64,000 nucleotides of DNA from NCBI RefSeq assembly GCF_902170305.1, contig NZ_CABHWW010000015.1:1-64000 (forward strand), read 5' to 3'. This document shows positions 25,245-35,231 of the stretch, in pieces (position 1 is the stretch's first letter; each line of letters starts with the position of its first letter). Source of the DNA: Yersinia alsatica. GTDB lineage: Bacteria; Pseudomonadota; Gammaproteobacteria; Enterobacterales; Enterobacteriaceae. Under the pieces are notes generated by a model. That model did not search any database. It saw nothing but the letters and a program-made list of their open reading frames with translations, and was not told the origin of the DNA. The position numbers and the translations under genes were made by a program.

Positions 25245-25251
25245 CAGCCAT

Positions 25252-25276
25252 AAAAAAGGGCGCAAAAAATGCGCCC
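25252..25276 (-). terminator. Intrinsic terminator of metE
   Basis: GGGCGCA-AAAAA-TGCGCCC is a 7-bp stem. On the minus strand it is followed by TTTTTT, 30 bases after the metE stop. The plus-strand T tract is absent, so it serves metE better than ysgA. Confidence 0.8.
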
Positions 25277-25305
25277 AAAATCTCACACACAGAGTAAATC
25301 GTAAT

Positions 25306-27585
25306 TTATGAAACCTGTTCTTCACGCAGACGTTGCGCAGCCAGCACCATGTTTGCCAGTGCCTGACGGGTTTCCGGCCAACCGCGAGTTTTCAAACCAC
25401 AGTCAGGGTTAACCCATAAACGTTCCGCAGGAATACGTTGAGCGGCTTTACGCAATAAAGCTTCAATCCATTCCACACTTGGCACATTCGGCGAGTGAAT
25501 ATCATAAACGCCGGGACCAATCTCATTCGGATAGGCGAAGTCTTCAAATGACTCCAACAGTTCCATATCTGAGCGCGAGGTTTCGATGGTAATCACATCA
25601 GCATCCAGCGCAGCAATGGAATCCATGATGTCATTGAACTCGCAATAACACATATGGGTGTGGATTTGAGTATCATTTTGCGCCACCGCAGCATTCAACT
25701 TAAAGGCATCGACCGCCCATTGCAGATAGGCTTGCCAGTCAGCACGACGCAGAGGTAAACCTTCACGCAGGGCTGGTTCATCAATCTGGATGATACCAAT
25801 ACCGGCCTTCTCCAAGTCTTCCACTTCATCACGCAGTGCCAGTGCAATTTGTTTGGCAATGGTTTCACGGCTGACATCTTCGCGTGGGAATGACCAACAC
25901 AGGATAGTGACCGGCCCGGTCAGCATGCCTTTGACGGGCTTGTCCGTCAGGGATTGCGCATATTTAGCCCATTCAACGGTAATGGCTTCAGGGCGGCTGA
26001 TATCACCAATAATGACTGGCGGCTTAACACAGCGCGAACCGTAGCTCTGCACCCAACCATTTTGCGTAAAGACAAAACCGTCCAGATGTTCGCCAAAGTA
26101 TTCAACCATGTCATTACGTTCTGCTTCGCCATGCACCAGGACGTCCAGACCCAAACGTTCCTGCTCTGCAATAGCTTGCTTGATATGTTCGCTGATGCCA
26201 GTGCGGTAGTTTTTACCGTCCAGGCGGCCTTGTTTGAAGTCCAGACGCAGGCCACGGATCTCGGTAGTTTGCGGGAATGAGCCGATAGTGGTGGTCGGCC
26301 ATGCGGGTAAATTAAAGCGTTTGCGCTGCGCAGCGGCACGCTCTTCATAAGGTAATTGGCGTTCAATATCTTGCGCAGTAATGGCCGCCAAACGTTGTTC
26401 CACTTGTGCATTATGAACACGGCTGGAAGCACGACGAGCACGAATTGGCGCGCTATATGCTGCTAGCTCAGCCAGTTTGGCTTCGGTTGGTGCATTTAAT
26501 GCCTGCGTCAACAATGCCAGTTCGGTACATTTTTGCAGGGCAAAGGCGAACCAGCTTTTCACTTCTGCATCAAGGCGCGTCTCTTCACTTAAATCAATCG
26601 GGCTGTGCAATAACGAACAAGAGCTACCAAGCCATAGTGGACGACTATTAACCAGTGGTTGCAGACGTTCGAACCAGTTGCTCAGGTCAGCACGCCATAC
26701 GTTACGACCATTGATAACGCCCAGTGATAACAGCCACTCTTTTGGCAGTTCGGCATTCAGGGTAGCAATGTCATCATGACCCGCGACCACATCAACATGC
26801 AGACCTTGCACCGGCAGTGCGCGGATAGTATCAAGGTTGTGGCCGATGCTATCAAAATAGGTGGTCAGCAATATTTTAACCTGACCTTGCAGTGCCTGAT
26901 AAGCCGGTTGGAATGCAGCCAGCCACTCTGGTGGTAACTCTAGCACCAGTGCGGGTTCATCAATTTGCACCCATTCAATACCGCGTTTTGCCAGTTCAGC
27001 CAGCACTTGCTGGTAAACGGGAAGAATATCTTTCAGCAGAGATAGGCGGTCGAACTGCTCACCTTTAACTTTACCCAGCCACAGATAGGTTACCGGGCCA
27101 AGCAGTACTGGCTTGATTTTGTGGCCCAATGCCAGGGCTTCATCCACTTCATCTAACAGTTGAGTCCAACCCAGTTTGAACTGCTGGCCCTGTTGGAACT
27201 CCGGCACCATGTAGTGGTAGTTAGTATTAAACCATTTGGTCATTTCTGCCGCGGCTGCCGGTTTACCGGTTGGAGCACGGCCACGACCAATACGGAACAG
27301 AGTATCCAAATCAATAGAACCATCAGCATTCTGATGACGCTCTGGAACATTACCCAGCAGCAAACTGGTGGTCAGTACATGGTCATACCAAGCGAAGTCG
27401 CCGACTGGCACTAAATCAACGCCAGCTTGCTGTTGCTGTTGCCAATGGCGAGCGCGCAATTCGCGACCCACATTGAGCAATTCTTCTTGCGTGGAGTTGC
27501 CTGCCCAGTAACTTTCTTGTGCTTTTTTCAGTTCACGTTTCAGACCTACACGCGGAAAACCCAGTGTGTGATTTAAAATTGTCAT
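25306..27585 (-). CDS. metE: Cobalamin-independent methionine synthase MetE
   Basis: MetE methylates homocysteine with 5-methyltetrahydropteroyltri-glutamate to give methionine without B12. From the ATG at 27585 ([14 protein letters not shown]) it has 759 codons including the stop, close to the E. coli enzyme. The C-terminal catalytic half carries the zinc ligands in [10 protein letters not shown] and [12 protein letters not shown] second in-frame ATG at 27600 is less likely by homology. It is divergent from its activator gene metR, with possible MetJ boxes in the shared gap. Confidence 0.97.
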   Translation of the reverse strand: MTILNHTLGFPRVGLKRELKKAQESYWAGNSTQEELLNVGRELRARHWQQQQQAGVDLVPVGDFAWYDHVLTTSLLLGNVPERHQNADGSIDLDTLFRIGRGRAPTGKPAAAAEMTKWFNTNYHYMVPEFQQGQQFKLGWTQLLDEVDEALALGHKIKPVLLGPVTYLWLGKVKGEQFDRLSLLKDILPVYQQVLAELAKRGIEWVQIDEPALVLELPPEWLAAFQPAYQALQGQVKILLTTYFDSIGHNLDTIRALPVQGLHVDVVAGHDDIATLNAELPKEWLLSLGVINGRNVWRADLSNWFERLQPLVNSRPLWLGSSCSLLHSPIDLSEETRLDAEVKSWFAFALQKCTELALLTQALNAPTEAKLAELAAYSAPIRARRASSRVHNAQVEQRLAAITAQDIERQLPYEERAAAQRKRFNLPAWPTTTIGSFPQTTEIRGLRLDFKQGRLDGKNYRTGISEHIKQAIAEQERLGLDVLVHGEAERNDMVEYFGEHLDGFVFTQNGWVQSYGSRCVKPPVIIGDISRPEAITVEWAKYAQSLTDKPVKGMLTGPVTILCWSFPREDVSRETIAKQIALALRDEVEDLEKAGIGIIQIDEPALREGLPLRRADWQAYLQWAVDAFKLNAAVAQNDTQIHTHMCYCEFNDIMDSIAALDADVITIETSRSDMELLESFEDFAYPNEIGPGVYDIHSPNVPSVEWIEALLRKAAQRIPAERLWVNPDCGLKTRGWPETRQALANMVLAAQRLREEQVS

Positions 27586-27602
27586 CGTCTTATTTCCCAT
27601 TT

Positions 27603-27626
27603 AGCCATCCAGATGTTTACACATCC
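27603..27626. promoter_or_regulatory. Possible MetJ boxes in the metE-metR gap
   Basis: Three adjacent octamers, AGCCATCC, AGATGTTT and ACACATCC, match the MetJ box AGACGTCT at 5, 6 and 5 of 8 positions. They lie just upstream of the metE start. Both metE and metR are MetJ targets in E. coli. The match is only moderate. I did not find a convincing MetR site (TGAA-N5-TTCA). Confidence 0.4.
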
Positions 27627-27690
27627 ATAATCCGCAGGTACTGTATAATCCACAAGCGCAATTTGTTCACTGTCACTGTGAAGGACTCTC

Positions 27691-28644
27691 ATGATCGAAC
27701 TGAAACACTTACGCACCCTGCAAGCTTTGCGTAATACCGGCTCACTGGCTGCGGCGGCGACACAACTTCATCAAACCCAATCGGCCTTGTCCCATCAATT
27801 CAGCGATCTGGAGCAACGTCTGGGTTTTCGTCTGTTTGTGCGAAAAAGCCAGCCGCTACGTTTCACCACACAAGGTGAAATCCTATTGCAGTTGGCAGAA
27901 CAGGTGCTGCCACAAATTAAGCAAGCCCTGCAAACGTGTAACGAACCGCACCAAACTGCACTGCGTATCGCCATTGAGTGCCATAGTTGTATTCAATGGC
28001 TGACGCCAGCGTTGGATAACTTCCACAAAAACTGGCCGCAAGTGGCGATGGATTTCAAATCAGGTGTGACTTTCGATCCGCAACCGGCGTTGCAGCAAGG
28101 AGAGCTGGACTTGGTGCTAACCTCGGACATTTTGCCGCGCAGTGGCCTGCACTATTCACCTATGTTTGATTTTGAAGTACGTCTGGTACTGGCTCCAGAC
28201 CATCCTTTAGCCAATAAAGCTCGCATTGAGCCAGAAGATTTGGCGCAGGAAGTGTTAATGATTTACCCGGTACAGCGCCAAAGATTAGATGTCTGGCGGC
28301 ATTTCCTGCAACCGGCGGGGATTAATCCCCAATTGAAGAATGTGGATAACACCTTACTGCTGATTCAGATGGTATCAGCCCGCATGGGTATCGCCGCCCT
28401 GCCACACTGGGTGGTAGAGAGCTTCGAACGTCAGGGATTAGTGGTAACAAAAACGCTGGGGAATGGGTTATGGAGCCGGTTATACGCTGCCGTCCGTGAT
28501 GGGGAGCAGCGCCAACCGGTCACTGAAGCTTTTATTCGTTCGGCTCGGCAGCACGCTTGCGATCATCTGCCGTTTGTAAAGAATGCGGAGCGACCCAACG
28601 GCGGTGTACCCATAGCGAAGCCATTATCACAATTGCCCCAATGA
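27691..28644 (+). CDS. metR: LysR-type regulator MetR
   Basis: MetR activates metE and other methionine genes with homocysteine as co-inducer. The 317 residues equal the E. coli length and the sequence follows it closely. The N-terminal winged helix-turn-helix covers about residues 1-60 ([20 protein letters not shown]). The C-terminal effector domain contains [17 protein letters not shown]. Its last 113 bases overlap the 3' end of the convergent yigM. It starts at an ATG preceded by AAGGA. Confidence 0.97.
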   Translation: MIELKHLRTLQALRNTGSLAAAATQLHQTQSALSHQFSDLEQRLGFRLFVRKSQPLRFTTQGEILLQLAEQVLPQIKQALQTCNEPHQTALRIAIECHSCIQWLTPALDNFHKNWPQVAMDFKSGVTFDPQPALQQGELDLVLTSDILPRSGLHYSPMFDFEVRLVLAPDHPLANKARIEPEDLAQEVLMIYPVQRQRLDVWRHFLQPAGINPQLKNVDNTLLLIQMVSARMGIAALPHWVVESFERQGLVVTKTLGNGLWSRLYAAVRDGEQRQPVTEAFIRSARQHACDHLPFVKNAERPNGGVPIAKPLSQLPQ

Positions 28645-29533
28645 TAAAGCTGGGCCAATGGGGCTTCTCTTGCCAAATGGCCAGATTCACCAGTAACCCA
28701 GCCGGAACATGCACGTTATTCATGATACCCAAGGTGCCGGCATCTACCTGTGTCGCACCATAGTTCCACATGAAGTAACCCAGAGCTGAAGCCCCCACAC
28801 CGAGCCAAACCAATACCCCCCATTGCAACGATGTCGTTGGCAGTTTCTGTGGATTACCAAAGGCGAACCAAGCCACCACCGCTACAATCAGAGCACCGAC
28901 ATAGAACCATGAAAATGCCACATGCTGCGGGATTGGGTGGACTTCCATCAAGCGCTTATACCCCACTTGGCCAATGGCAAAACAGATATTTGCCGCCTGA
29001 ACCAGCATCAGCCCCCACCAAAAGTGTTCGCTCAGATGGTCATAACGAATAATGGCCGCCCCCACCACCGCCAGCAATGCACTTAGGGCATAACTCCAAC
29101 GCAGGCGCTGACGGCGCAGCAAATCATAGATTAACGTGACATACAGTGGAGTCATCACGGTGAACAGCAAAAATTCCGGCACAGTCAAATAGAGATACGC
29201 GCGGAAGCTGAACAAGTACATGATTCCTAACTGAATTGCGCCCACAATCATATACAGCAGGTTCACCCGCCAGTGGATATTGCGCCAACGCAAGAAGGGC
29301 AAAAAGACCAGCGCCGCCAAGCCAACACGCATCAGCACAGAGAACCAGCTATCCACATGCCCTGCCAGATATTCGCCAATTAGGCTAAAAGAGAACGCCC
29401 ATAAGATGGTGGTAATGACCAGTAAAAACACAGTAAGTAGGCTCTTCGAGGTGGTAAAGTGCAATTGTAGCGGAAGCGGGAGACAATTTTTACACGAACT
29501 AGGTTTACATTTGAACAAAAACAAACCAATCAA
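28532..29533 (-). CDS. yigM: EamA/DMT family transporter YigM
   Basis: A ten-helix EamA-type inner-membrane transporter in the position of E. coli yigM, reported as a high-affinity biotin transporter. The helices run from about residue 33 to 320, in two repeats. The start is uncertain: no ATG precedes the first helix. A TTG at 29533 has AGGGGA nine bases upstream (333 residues); a TTG at 29464 and a GTG in the first helix are alternatives. The 3' end overlaps metR by 113 bases tail to tail. I assign YigM from context and family, not from detailed sequence recall. Confidence 0.75.
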   Translation of the reverse strand: MIGLFLFKCKPSSCKNCLPLPLQLHFTTSKSLLTVFLLVITTILWAFSFSLIGEYLAGHVDSWFSVLMRVGLAALVFLPFLRWRNIHWRVNLLYMIVGAIQLGIMYLFSFRAYLYLTVPEFLLFTVMTPLYVTLIYDLLRRQRLRWSYALSALLAVVGAAIIRYDHLSEHFWWGLMLVQAANICFAIGQVGYKRLMEVHPIPQHVAFSWFYVGALIVAVVAWFAFGNPQKLPTTSLQWGVLVWLGVGASALGYFMWNYGATQVDAGTLGIMNNVHVPAGLLVNLAIWQEKPHWPSFIIGAIVIMASLWVHRRWVAPHSLQTADDRKRAAEPNE

Positions 29534-29843
29534 ACTATTTCATCCCCTCAAGAGCATACTAGATCGAGTCGTGCATGGGTCAGTTAAGCCAAGCGGTCAA
29601 TGAGAAAAGCAAAATGATATTTAATTTTACCCGCATAGGATGTTGGTTATTATTAACAGCTATATTTAACTAGTGTTGATTCTAATACTTTATATCATAA
29701 ATTAATTTTTCTTATTAATTTTAAATACTATAACAAATATTTCATTAATAAATTTTCACTATCAGTATTGAATATAAGATTTAATCACATAAAATAAGAC
29801 TTCGCTGCTCTACTCTAGAACAGCCATAGCCAAGGAGTGACAT
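29534..29843. other. A/T-rich gap with no recognised feature
   Basis: About 310 bases, strongly A/T-rich in 29640-29810, upstream of yigM on one side and of a small gene on the other. I see no repeat, hairpin or coding region here. It presumably holds both promoters. Confidence 0.5.
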
Positions 29844-30053
29844 ATGGGGATCAATGAATATGATCATGTGAACTTTTCCCAAGATCATGAGCTTGATTAT
29901 CATTTAAAAAAAGTCAATAAACGCCAGACAGAAAATAACCGCATGATATTGAAAGAAATGGGAGAGGAACTGAAGAAAAAACTGAATAAGTCACATCTAA
30001 CTCATACCGAATTTCATAATTATATTGAAACCCAACTTAACCGATTGGAATAG
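29844..30053 (+). CDS. Small hypothetical protein, 69 residues
   Basis: I do not recognise the protein. It is very hydrophilic and charged, rich in Lys, Glu, Asn and His, with no signal peptide or membrane helix. Residues about 18-50 (HLKKVNKRQTENNRMILKEM and on) look helical and could form a short coiled coil. It is probably real: AAGGAG lies eight bases before the ATG, and the coding sequence stays open through an A/T-rich region. It stands alone between yigM and a small secreted-protein gene. Confidence 0.65.
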   Translation: MGINEYDHVNFSQDHELDYHLKKVNKRQTENNRMILKEMGEELKKKLNKSHLTHTEFHNYIETQLNRLE

Positions 30054-30188
30054 TTAAAATTAAAAACCATCTATATAGATAAGATTTAATTTAAGTGCTT
30101 TAAGGCAAAGCAATCACCGATAAAGATTTACGTACTTGATAAATCATAAGCATTAAATTCAACGTATTTAAATATAGAGCCTAGTTTT

Positions 30189-30326
30189 ATGAAGAAACTT
30201 TTAACATTATCCATTATGTTTATTTTGAGTATTGGTGCTGCAATTGCCCATTCTGGTGGTACGGATGCTAATGGGTGCCATACCAACAAGAAAACCGGCG
30301 ATTACCATTGCCATAATCCAAAGTAA
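30189..30326 (+). CDS. Small secreted YHYH-domain protein, 45 residues
   Basis: The translation has a clear signal peptide (MKKLLTLSIMFILSIGAAIA), leaving about 25 residues that start HSGGTDANGCHTNKKTGDYH and end with CHNPK. This is the YHYH motif: an N-terminal His and GG, then GCH, a short loop and YHCH, usually found near the ends of larger bacterial secreted or nuclease proteins. Here it is the whole mature protein. The two cysteines (30, 41) and several histidines suggest a disulfide or a metal site (inference). No function is known. A stem-loop follows its stop. Confidence 0.75.
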   Translation: MKKLLTLSIMFILSIGAAIAHSGGTDANGCHTNKKTGDYHCHNPK

Positions 30327-30335
30327 GATAGATAC

Positions 30336-30366
30336 AGTCGAACTAACACAATGGGTTAGTTCGACT
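30336..30366. terminator. Hairpin after the YHYH gene
   Basis: AGTCGAACTAAC-ACAATGG-GTTAGTTCGACT is a perfect 12-bp stem ten bases after the stop. It is followed by TTCATTCT, a weak T tract. It lies between convergent genes and may act in both directions. Confidence 0.7.
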
Positions 30367-30406
30367 TTCATTCTATCACTCCAAACAAGAGCGATAAGCT
30401 CGATAG

Positions 30407-31363
30407 TTACAACCCGGCACCAATAATGGTCAGGATCAGCGGCGTAGTCACCGCCGCCAGCACGGTGGACATCACTAAACTGGCGGCCGCAGGGCCGGTC
30501 AGCACATTAAATTGACGCGACATCAAATAAACATTCACGCCAGTTGCCATTGAGCCCAGCAATACCACCACCTGAGTTTCCAGTGCTGGTAGATTCATGG
30601 ACCATGCCAGCGCCCAAATTACCATGGGCTGCACAATTAACTTGAGCAAACTGATGGCACTGCTGATTTGCCAGCCGTCAGTCACACGGTATTCCGCCAG
30701 CCCCATCCCCAACACGATTAACGACAGCGGCGGGGCTATTTGGCCTAACATGGTGACGGGTTGGTCGATAACCGGCGGGAGTTGCAAACCGGTTAAGCTG
30801 AATAAGGTGCCCGAGATAATCCCAATAATCAGTGGATTGGTCAGCACGCTACGGGCTGTTTTGGCAAAGCCGGCCAAAGTCGGTGAACCATTGCGCGCCC
30901 ACTCCACTGAGATAGTCACTAATGTCCATAAAATCAGGCCATTAAATACCAAGACCAGTGCCACTGCCGGGATAGCTTTTTCACCCAACATCAGGGTCGC
31001 GATCGGCAGCCCCAGCATCACGTTATTGGAAAAAATCCCCCCGAGGGCAAATACCGAACCGGACACGCCATCCAGATGGAATACCCGGTTAGCCACAATG
31101 CGCCCGATAACAAACACCACCAGACAACTGCCAAAATAGGCAATGAGTAGGCGAGCATCAACCGCAGGGCGTTCGGAGAAATCGCACATCATGCGAAAGA
31201 GCATGGCGGGTAAAGCGAGCGAGAAAACAAAACGGGTTAGACCATCAGTGATGGTAGAAGGCCACTTGCCAAATCGTACTAAGCAGTAGCCCAGTGCGAG
31301 CAAAACAAATAGCGGTGAAGACAATACAATCTGGTGCCAAAGCGAAATAACAAAGGCGGGCAT
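30407..31363 (-). CDS. AEC family transporter (MdcF-like)
   Basis: A 318-residue, roughly ten-helix permease of the auxin efflux carrier family. The start at 31363 has AGGA eight bases upstream; the in-frame extension to 31477 is rejected because it runs through an ERIC repeat. Family-typical segments are SNNVMLGLPIATLMLGEKA (near 117), TNPLIIGIISG and the final GSMATGVNVYLMSRQF. Relatives include malonate transporter MdcF, but there are no malonate decarboxylase genes here, so the substrate is open. It lies between ugpQ and the YHYH gene. Confidence 0.82.
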   Translation of the reverse strand: MPAFVISLWHQIVLSSPLFVLLALGYCLVRFGKWPSTITDGLTRFVFSLALPAMLFRMMCDFSERPAVDARLLIAYFGSCLVVFVIGRIVANRVFHLDGVSGSVFALGGIFSNNVMLGLPIATLMLGEKAIPAVALVLVFNGLILWTLVTISVEWARNGSPTLAGFAKTARSVLTNPLIIGIISGTLFSLTGLQLPPVIDQPVTMLGQIAPPLSLIVLGMGLAEYRVTDGWQISSAISLLKLIVQPMVIWALAWSMNLPALETQVVVLLGSMATGVNVYLMSRQFNVLTGPAAASLVMSTVLAAVTTPLILTIIGAGL

Positions 31364-31441
31364 GGTTAACGTCCTGTCAAACCGGGCCAGGTCAGCCCGT
31401 AACTGTAAGAATGGCTGACCTGTTCTGTTTTCCGTTTTATT

Positions 31442-31562
31442 TATACCAACGTCATTGGAGTTACAGGTAGGCAGCAAATGAACGAATCCCGATGAACATA
31501 CTCAAGTATGTGATTCGGGTGAGTGAGTGCGGCTAACACCCCTGTGACTTCAAGTACGAAGG
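31442..31562. repeat. ERIC element between the AEC gene and ugpQ
   Basis: About 121 bases with the marks of an ERIC/IRU element. The termini are inverted (TATACC-N-GTCATTGGAGTTACAG and CTGTGACTTCAAGTACGAAG). The core has GAATCCCGATGAACATACTC and TATGTGATTCGGGTGAGTGA, which can fold back. The right end contains the ugpQ stop codon and its last codons. Confidence 0.82.
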
Positions 31563-32302
31563 TAGAAGTCTGTACCCATTAAATCTATACGGTCAGTACA
31601 GATACAGTCAACGCCCCAATTTAACAATTCTGTCGCCCGGGCTGGCTGGTTGACGGTATAGACCAAAATATGTAACCCAGCAGCTTTGAGTAATGCCACC
31701 CGCTCTGCCGTCAGTTGCTTGTGGTTAATATGCAAAGAAACACAATCCAACTGGCGGGACATCGCCTGCCAATTATCATCCCATTGATCCAGTAATAAGC
31801 CACGCGGCAGCTCAGGTGCAGCATGCTGCGCGGCGGCTAATGCATCAAACGAGAAAGACGACAATAGTGGCGGTATCGCCTGACCTTGCCACAACGCGCG
31901 AGCCGCTAGCGCAATGGCTCGCCCAGTGGGGATTTCAGCGCCGGTGGTCGGTTTAATTTCAATATTAGCGGCCATGCCGTATTGAGCACAGCGAGCGGCA
32001 ACGTCAGAGAGCAGAGGCAAGCGCTCACCTCGAAATGTGGTGCTATACCAATCGCCCGCATCCAGTTGAATCAGCTTTTCCCAAGGTAAATCCCCAGCGA
32101 CGCCCCAGCCATTACTGGTTCGCTCCAACGTATCGTCATGGAGCAGAAATATCTGGCCGTCTTGCGATAATTTGGCGTCAAACTCAATCATCTTATGACC
32201 GTGACTGGCGCCGACATCAATGGCTGCCAAGGTATTCTCTGGTGCCAATGAGCCGCCCCCACGATGGGCAACAATAGCAGGATAAGGCCAGTTTTTACTC
32301 AT
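31550..32302 (-). CDS. ugpQ: Glycerophosphodiester phosphodiesterase UgpQ
   Basis: UgpQ is the cytoplasmic phosphodiesterase that hydrolyses imported glycerophosphodiesters to glycerol-3-phosphate and alcohol. The 250-residue TIM-barrel protein has the catalytic N-terminal segment [16 protein letters not shown] (near 12), then [21 protein letters not shown] with the metal and catalytic residues. The C-terminal [12 protein letters not shown] is typical. It overlaps ugpC by four bases. The last codons and TGA stop lie inside the end of an ERIC repeat. Confidence 0.95.
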   Translation of the reverse strand: MSKNWPYPAIVAHRGGGSLAPENTLAAIDVGASHGHKMIEFDAKLSQDGQIFLLHDDTLERTSNGWGVAGDLPWEKLIQLDAGDWYSTTFRGERLPLLSDVAARCAQYGMAANIEIKPTTGAEIPTGRAIALAARALWQGQAIPPLLSSFSFDALAAAQHAAPELPRGLLLDQWDDNWQAMSRQLDCVSLHINHKQLTAERVALLKAAGLHILVYTVNQPARATELLNWGVDCICTDRIDLMGTDFYLRT

Positions 32303-33372
32303 GATTCCATCCGTAATCCGCTTTCTGAATCAAAAAAGTGCAGCGCTGCTGAGGGCAGATATAAATAGAGCATACTGCCCGCCACTGGCATTTCTTCATG
32401 GGATAAGCGAGCAATAATGCTCTGCCCACCCCACTGCCCGTGCGCCAAATTATCCGCCCCGAGTAATTCCAGAGTTAATAACGCCATCGGCACACCCAGT
32501 GCTGAAGTTGTTTGCTGAATATGCTCTGGACGGATACCCAGGGTCAAGCGCCGAGCAGCCCATTGTGGCCGCGGGACTTCCAACGACAAAGCCATTCCAT
32601 CAGATAAAATAAACGCGCGCCCATCTGGGCTAACCGTTCCGGCTAATAGGTTCATCGCTGGCGAACCAATAAAACTGGCGACAAACAGTGAAGCCGGCTG
32701 TTTGTAGACCTCACTCGGCGTGCCAATTTGCTCCGCAATCCCTTTGTTCATCACAATCACCCGCTGGGCTAGCGTCATGGCCTCAACCTGATCATGGGTC
32801 ACATACAAACTGGTGGTTTTCAGTCGGCGATGCAATTGTTGCAGTTCAAGGCGCATCTGCACCCGCAACTTGGCATCCAAATTAGAAAGCGGCTCATCAA
32901 ACAGGAACACCGCCGGTTCGCGCACAATAGCCCGGCCCATAGCAACGCGCTGGCGCTGACCACCAGAAAGCTCGCGTGGCTTGCGCTTCAGCAGTGGTTG
33001 TAGCTCCAAAATACGTGCCGCTTCATCCACCCGCTGGCGGATCTGTTCTTTACCAAAACCTCGAATTTTTAGCCCGTAAGCCATGTTGTCAAACACGCTC
33101 ATATGGGGATACAGCGCGTAATTCTGAAAGACCATGGCGATGCCGCGGTCTTTGGGTTCCAAATCGGTCACTCGCTGATTATCAATATAGATATCGCCGC
33201 TGGTGGTGCGTTCCAACCCGGCCACCATGCGCAGCAGTGTCGATTTACCACAACCGGACGGGCCGACCATGACGATAAACTCACCGTCGGCAACATCTAA
33301 ATCAATCTGTTTAATCACCGGCGTGACGCCGTCATAAGATTTGGTTACTGCCTGAAGCTTTAAACATGCCAT
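32299..33372 (-). CDS. ugpC: sn-glycerol-3-phosphate import ATPase UgpC
   Basis: UgpC is the ATPase of the UgpBAEC importer. The 357 residues are the family size. The Walker A loop is GPSGCGKST (near 38), the signature [14 protein letters not shown] (near 135), and Walker [16 protein letters not shown] (near 156), followed by the switch His in [13 protein letters not shown]. The C-terminal part is the MalK-like regulatory (TOBE) domain. It begins six bases after ugpE and overlaps ugpQ by four. Confidence 0.96.
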   Translation of the reverse strand: MACLKLQAVTKSYDGVTPVIKQIDLDVADGEFIVMVGPSGCGKSTLLRMVAGLERTTSGDIYIDNQRVTDLEPKDRGIAMVFQNYALYPHMSVFDNMAYGLKIRGFGKEQIRQRVDEAARILELQPLLKRKPRELSGGQRQRVAMGRAIVREPAVFLFDEPLSNLDAKLRVQMRLELQQLHRRLKTTSLYVTHDQVEAMTLAQRVIVMNKGIAEQIGTPSEVYKQPASLFVASFIGSPAMNLLAGTVSPDGRAFILSDGMALSLEVPRPQWAARRLTLGIRPEHIQQTTSALGVPMALLTLELLGADNLAHGQWGGQSIIARLSHEEMPVAGSMLYLYLPSAALHFFDSESGLRMES

Positions 33373-33378
33373 ATCAGA

Positions 33379-34224
33379 TTACTTCTCACTGTCTACCAGG
33401 CCGCGTACAAACCAGCGCTGCATCAGAAGGACCACCGCGACCGGTGGAATTAACGTTAGGATCATCGCCGCCATCACCTGATTCCACTGTGTTGGCGCAC
33501 CGGAGGTGGAAATCATGCTTCTTATCCCTGCTACCGCCGTCCCCATAGAGGCATCGCTGGTAATCAGAATTGGCCAGAGATATTGGTTCCAACCATAGAT
33601 AAAAGTGATAACAAACAGCGCCGCCAAATTGGTTTTTGACAGCGGCAAAACGATGTCCCAGAAAAAGCGCATAGCACCAGCGCCATCAATACGGGCTGCT
33701 TCCAACAACTCATCCGGCAGAGTCATAAAGAATTGGCGGAATAAGAAAGTGGCGGTGGCGGATGCCATGAGTGGCAACGTCAAGCCGGTGTAGCTGTCTA
33801 GCATATTCAGGTTCGCAATCACCTGAATAGTCGGGAAAATTCGCACTTCTACCGGCAACATCAAGGTGAGGAAAATTAACCAGAAAAATAGATTTCGCAG
33901 CGGAAAACGGAAGTAAACGATGGCATAGGCCGATAGCATCGATACCGTGATTTTGCCGATGGTAATCGCCAAAGCCATCACAAAACTGTTAAACAGCATC
34001 AATCCAAAAGGGGCGCTGTTGTTGCCCACACCGGCGTGCCAAATATGGCTAATGTTCTGCCATAAATGAGGGCCAGGTATCAGAGTCATTGGCACCTGAA
34101 AAACCTGCGTGTCATCCAACGACGCCGCCACAAAAGCCACATACAGCGGGAACAGGATCAGCAGCACGCCGATAATCAGCATGACATGACAGAAAATATC
34201 CAGCCCGCGACGATTCTCAATCAT
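33379..34224 (-). CDS. ugpE: sn-glycerol-3-phosphate permease UgpE
   Basis: UgpE is one of the two permease subunits of the glycerol-3-phosphate importer. The 281 residues contain six predicted membrane helices. The EAA loop that docks on the ATPase reads [25 protein letters not shown] (near 182-206). It overlaps the end of ugpA by four bases, so translation is coupled. Confidence 0.95.
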   Translation of the reverse strand: MIENRRGLDIFCHVMLIIGVLLILFPLYVAFVAASLDDTQVFQVPMTLIPGPHLWQNISHIWHAGVGNNSAPFGLMLFNSFVMALAITIGKITVSMLSAYAIVYFRFPLRNLFFWLIFLTLMLPVEVRIFPTIQVIANLNMLDSYTGLTLPLMASATATFLFRQFFMTLPDELLEAARIDGAGAMRFFWDIVLPLSKTNLAALFVITFIYGWNQYLWPILITSDASMGTAVAGIRSMISTSGAPTQWNQVMAAMILTLIPPVAVVLLMQRWFVRGLVDSEK

Positions 34225-35108
34225 TGGTAACGCACCTTACGCTCAACAAAACGGAACTGGATAACCGTCAGGCCAATCACCAGCAACATCAGCACCACCG
34301 ACTGGGCAGCAGAACTGGATAAGTCCAGCCCGGCAAAACCTTCACGGTAAATTTTATAAATCAGAGTCGTAGTTGCCTGTACCGGGCCTCCCCCTGTCGC
34401 TGCATCAATGACCGGGAAAGTATCAAAGAAGGCATACACCAAATTCACCACCAGCAGGAAAAAACTCACCGGAGAAATCAGCGGCAACACTAAATTGAAG
34501 AAGCGACGCACTGGCCCAGCGCCATCAATAGCAGCGGCCTCGACCAAAGAGCGCGGGATGGATTGCAGTGCTGCGAGGAAAAATAAGAAGTTATAACTGA
34601 TCTGCTTCCACACGGAAGCCAGCACCACCAGAAACATTGCCTGCCCGCTATTTTGAGCATGATTCCAGGTGTAACCCAGGGTGCCGAGGAAGTGAGTTAT
34701 CAGTCCTAACCCTGGATTGAACAGAAAAATCCACAATACCGCCGCCACCGCAGGGGCCACAGCATAAGGTAAAATCATTAACGTCTGATAGATACGGCTG
34801 CCACGCAGGACGTAATCCACCATGGCCGCCAGAAATAGCGATACAACCAAACCGATCCCCGCCACCAAAGAGCTAAAAATCAGCGTGGTGTAAAAGGAAG
34901 CTAAATAGTATTCATCCTGAAATAGCTGAATAAAGTTACTCAGCCCGACAAATTGGCTAGAGAGGCCGAAGGGGTCCAGTGTTTGCACCGAATACCACAG
35001 TGCTTCACCGGCAGGCCATAGGAAGAAAACCGCGGTGATTGCCAGTTGGGGTAATACCAACAAATAAGGCAACCAACTACAGGAGAAACCGGGACGGGAA
35101 GATGACAT
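34221..35108 (-). CDS. ugpA: sn-glycerol-3-phosphate permease UgpA
   Basis: UgpA pairs with UgpE in the membrane. The 295-residue protein has six helices and the EAA loop [24 protein letters not shown] (near 190-214). A hairpin at 35174-35210 lies in the 123 bases between ugpB and ugpA, which may set the ratio of binding protein to permease. Confidence 0.95.
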   Translation of the reverse strand: MSSSRPGFSCSWLPYLLVLPQLAITAVFFLWPAGEALWYSVQTLDPFGLSSQFVGLSNFIQLFQDEYYLASFYTTLIFSSLVAGIGLVVSLFLAAMVDYVLRGSRIYQTLMILPYAVAPAVAAVLWIFLFNPGLGLITHFLGTLGYTWNHAQNSGQAMFLVVLASVWKQISYNFLFFLAALQSIPRSLVEAAAIDGAGPVRRFFNLVLPLISPVSFFLLVVNLVYAFFDTFPVIDAATGGGPVQATTTLIYKIYREGFAGLDLSSSAAQSVVLMLLVIGLTVIQFRFVERKVRYQ

Positions 35109-35173
35109 AGAGTTAACCGTTTATCGAACTAAATGCTGATGACTGCACAACACTATTTGGCATTACAGGCACA

Positions 35174-35210
35174 GCCAGTTTGGCTGCGCAGACCGCAAGC
35201 CCAAACTGGC
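35174..35210 (-). promoter_or_regulatory. Stem-loop between ugpB and ugpA
   Basis: GCCAGTTTGG and CCAAACTGGC form a perfect 10-bp stem around a 17-base loop that is itself partly self-complementary (CTGCGCAG). No T tract follows on the minus strand. It probably attenuates transcription or protects the ugpB message (inference). Confidence 0.6.
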
Positions 35211-35231
35211 AAATAAAATAGCCAAATAACG

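Noticed and set aside
31364-31477. N-terminal extension of the AEC transporter to 31477
   Set aside because: It lies in an ERIC repeat and upstream of an AGGA-supported ATG at 31363.
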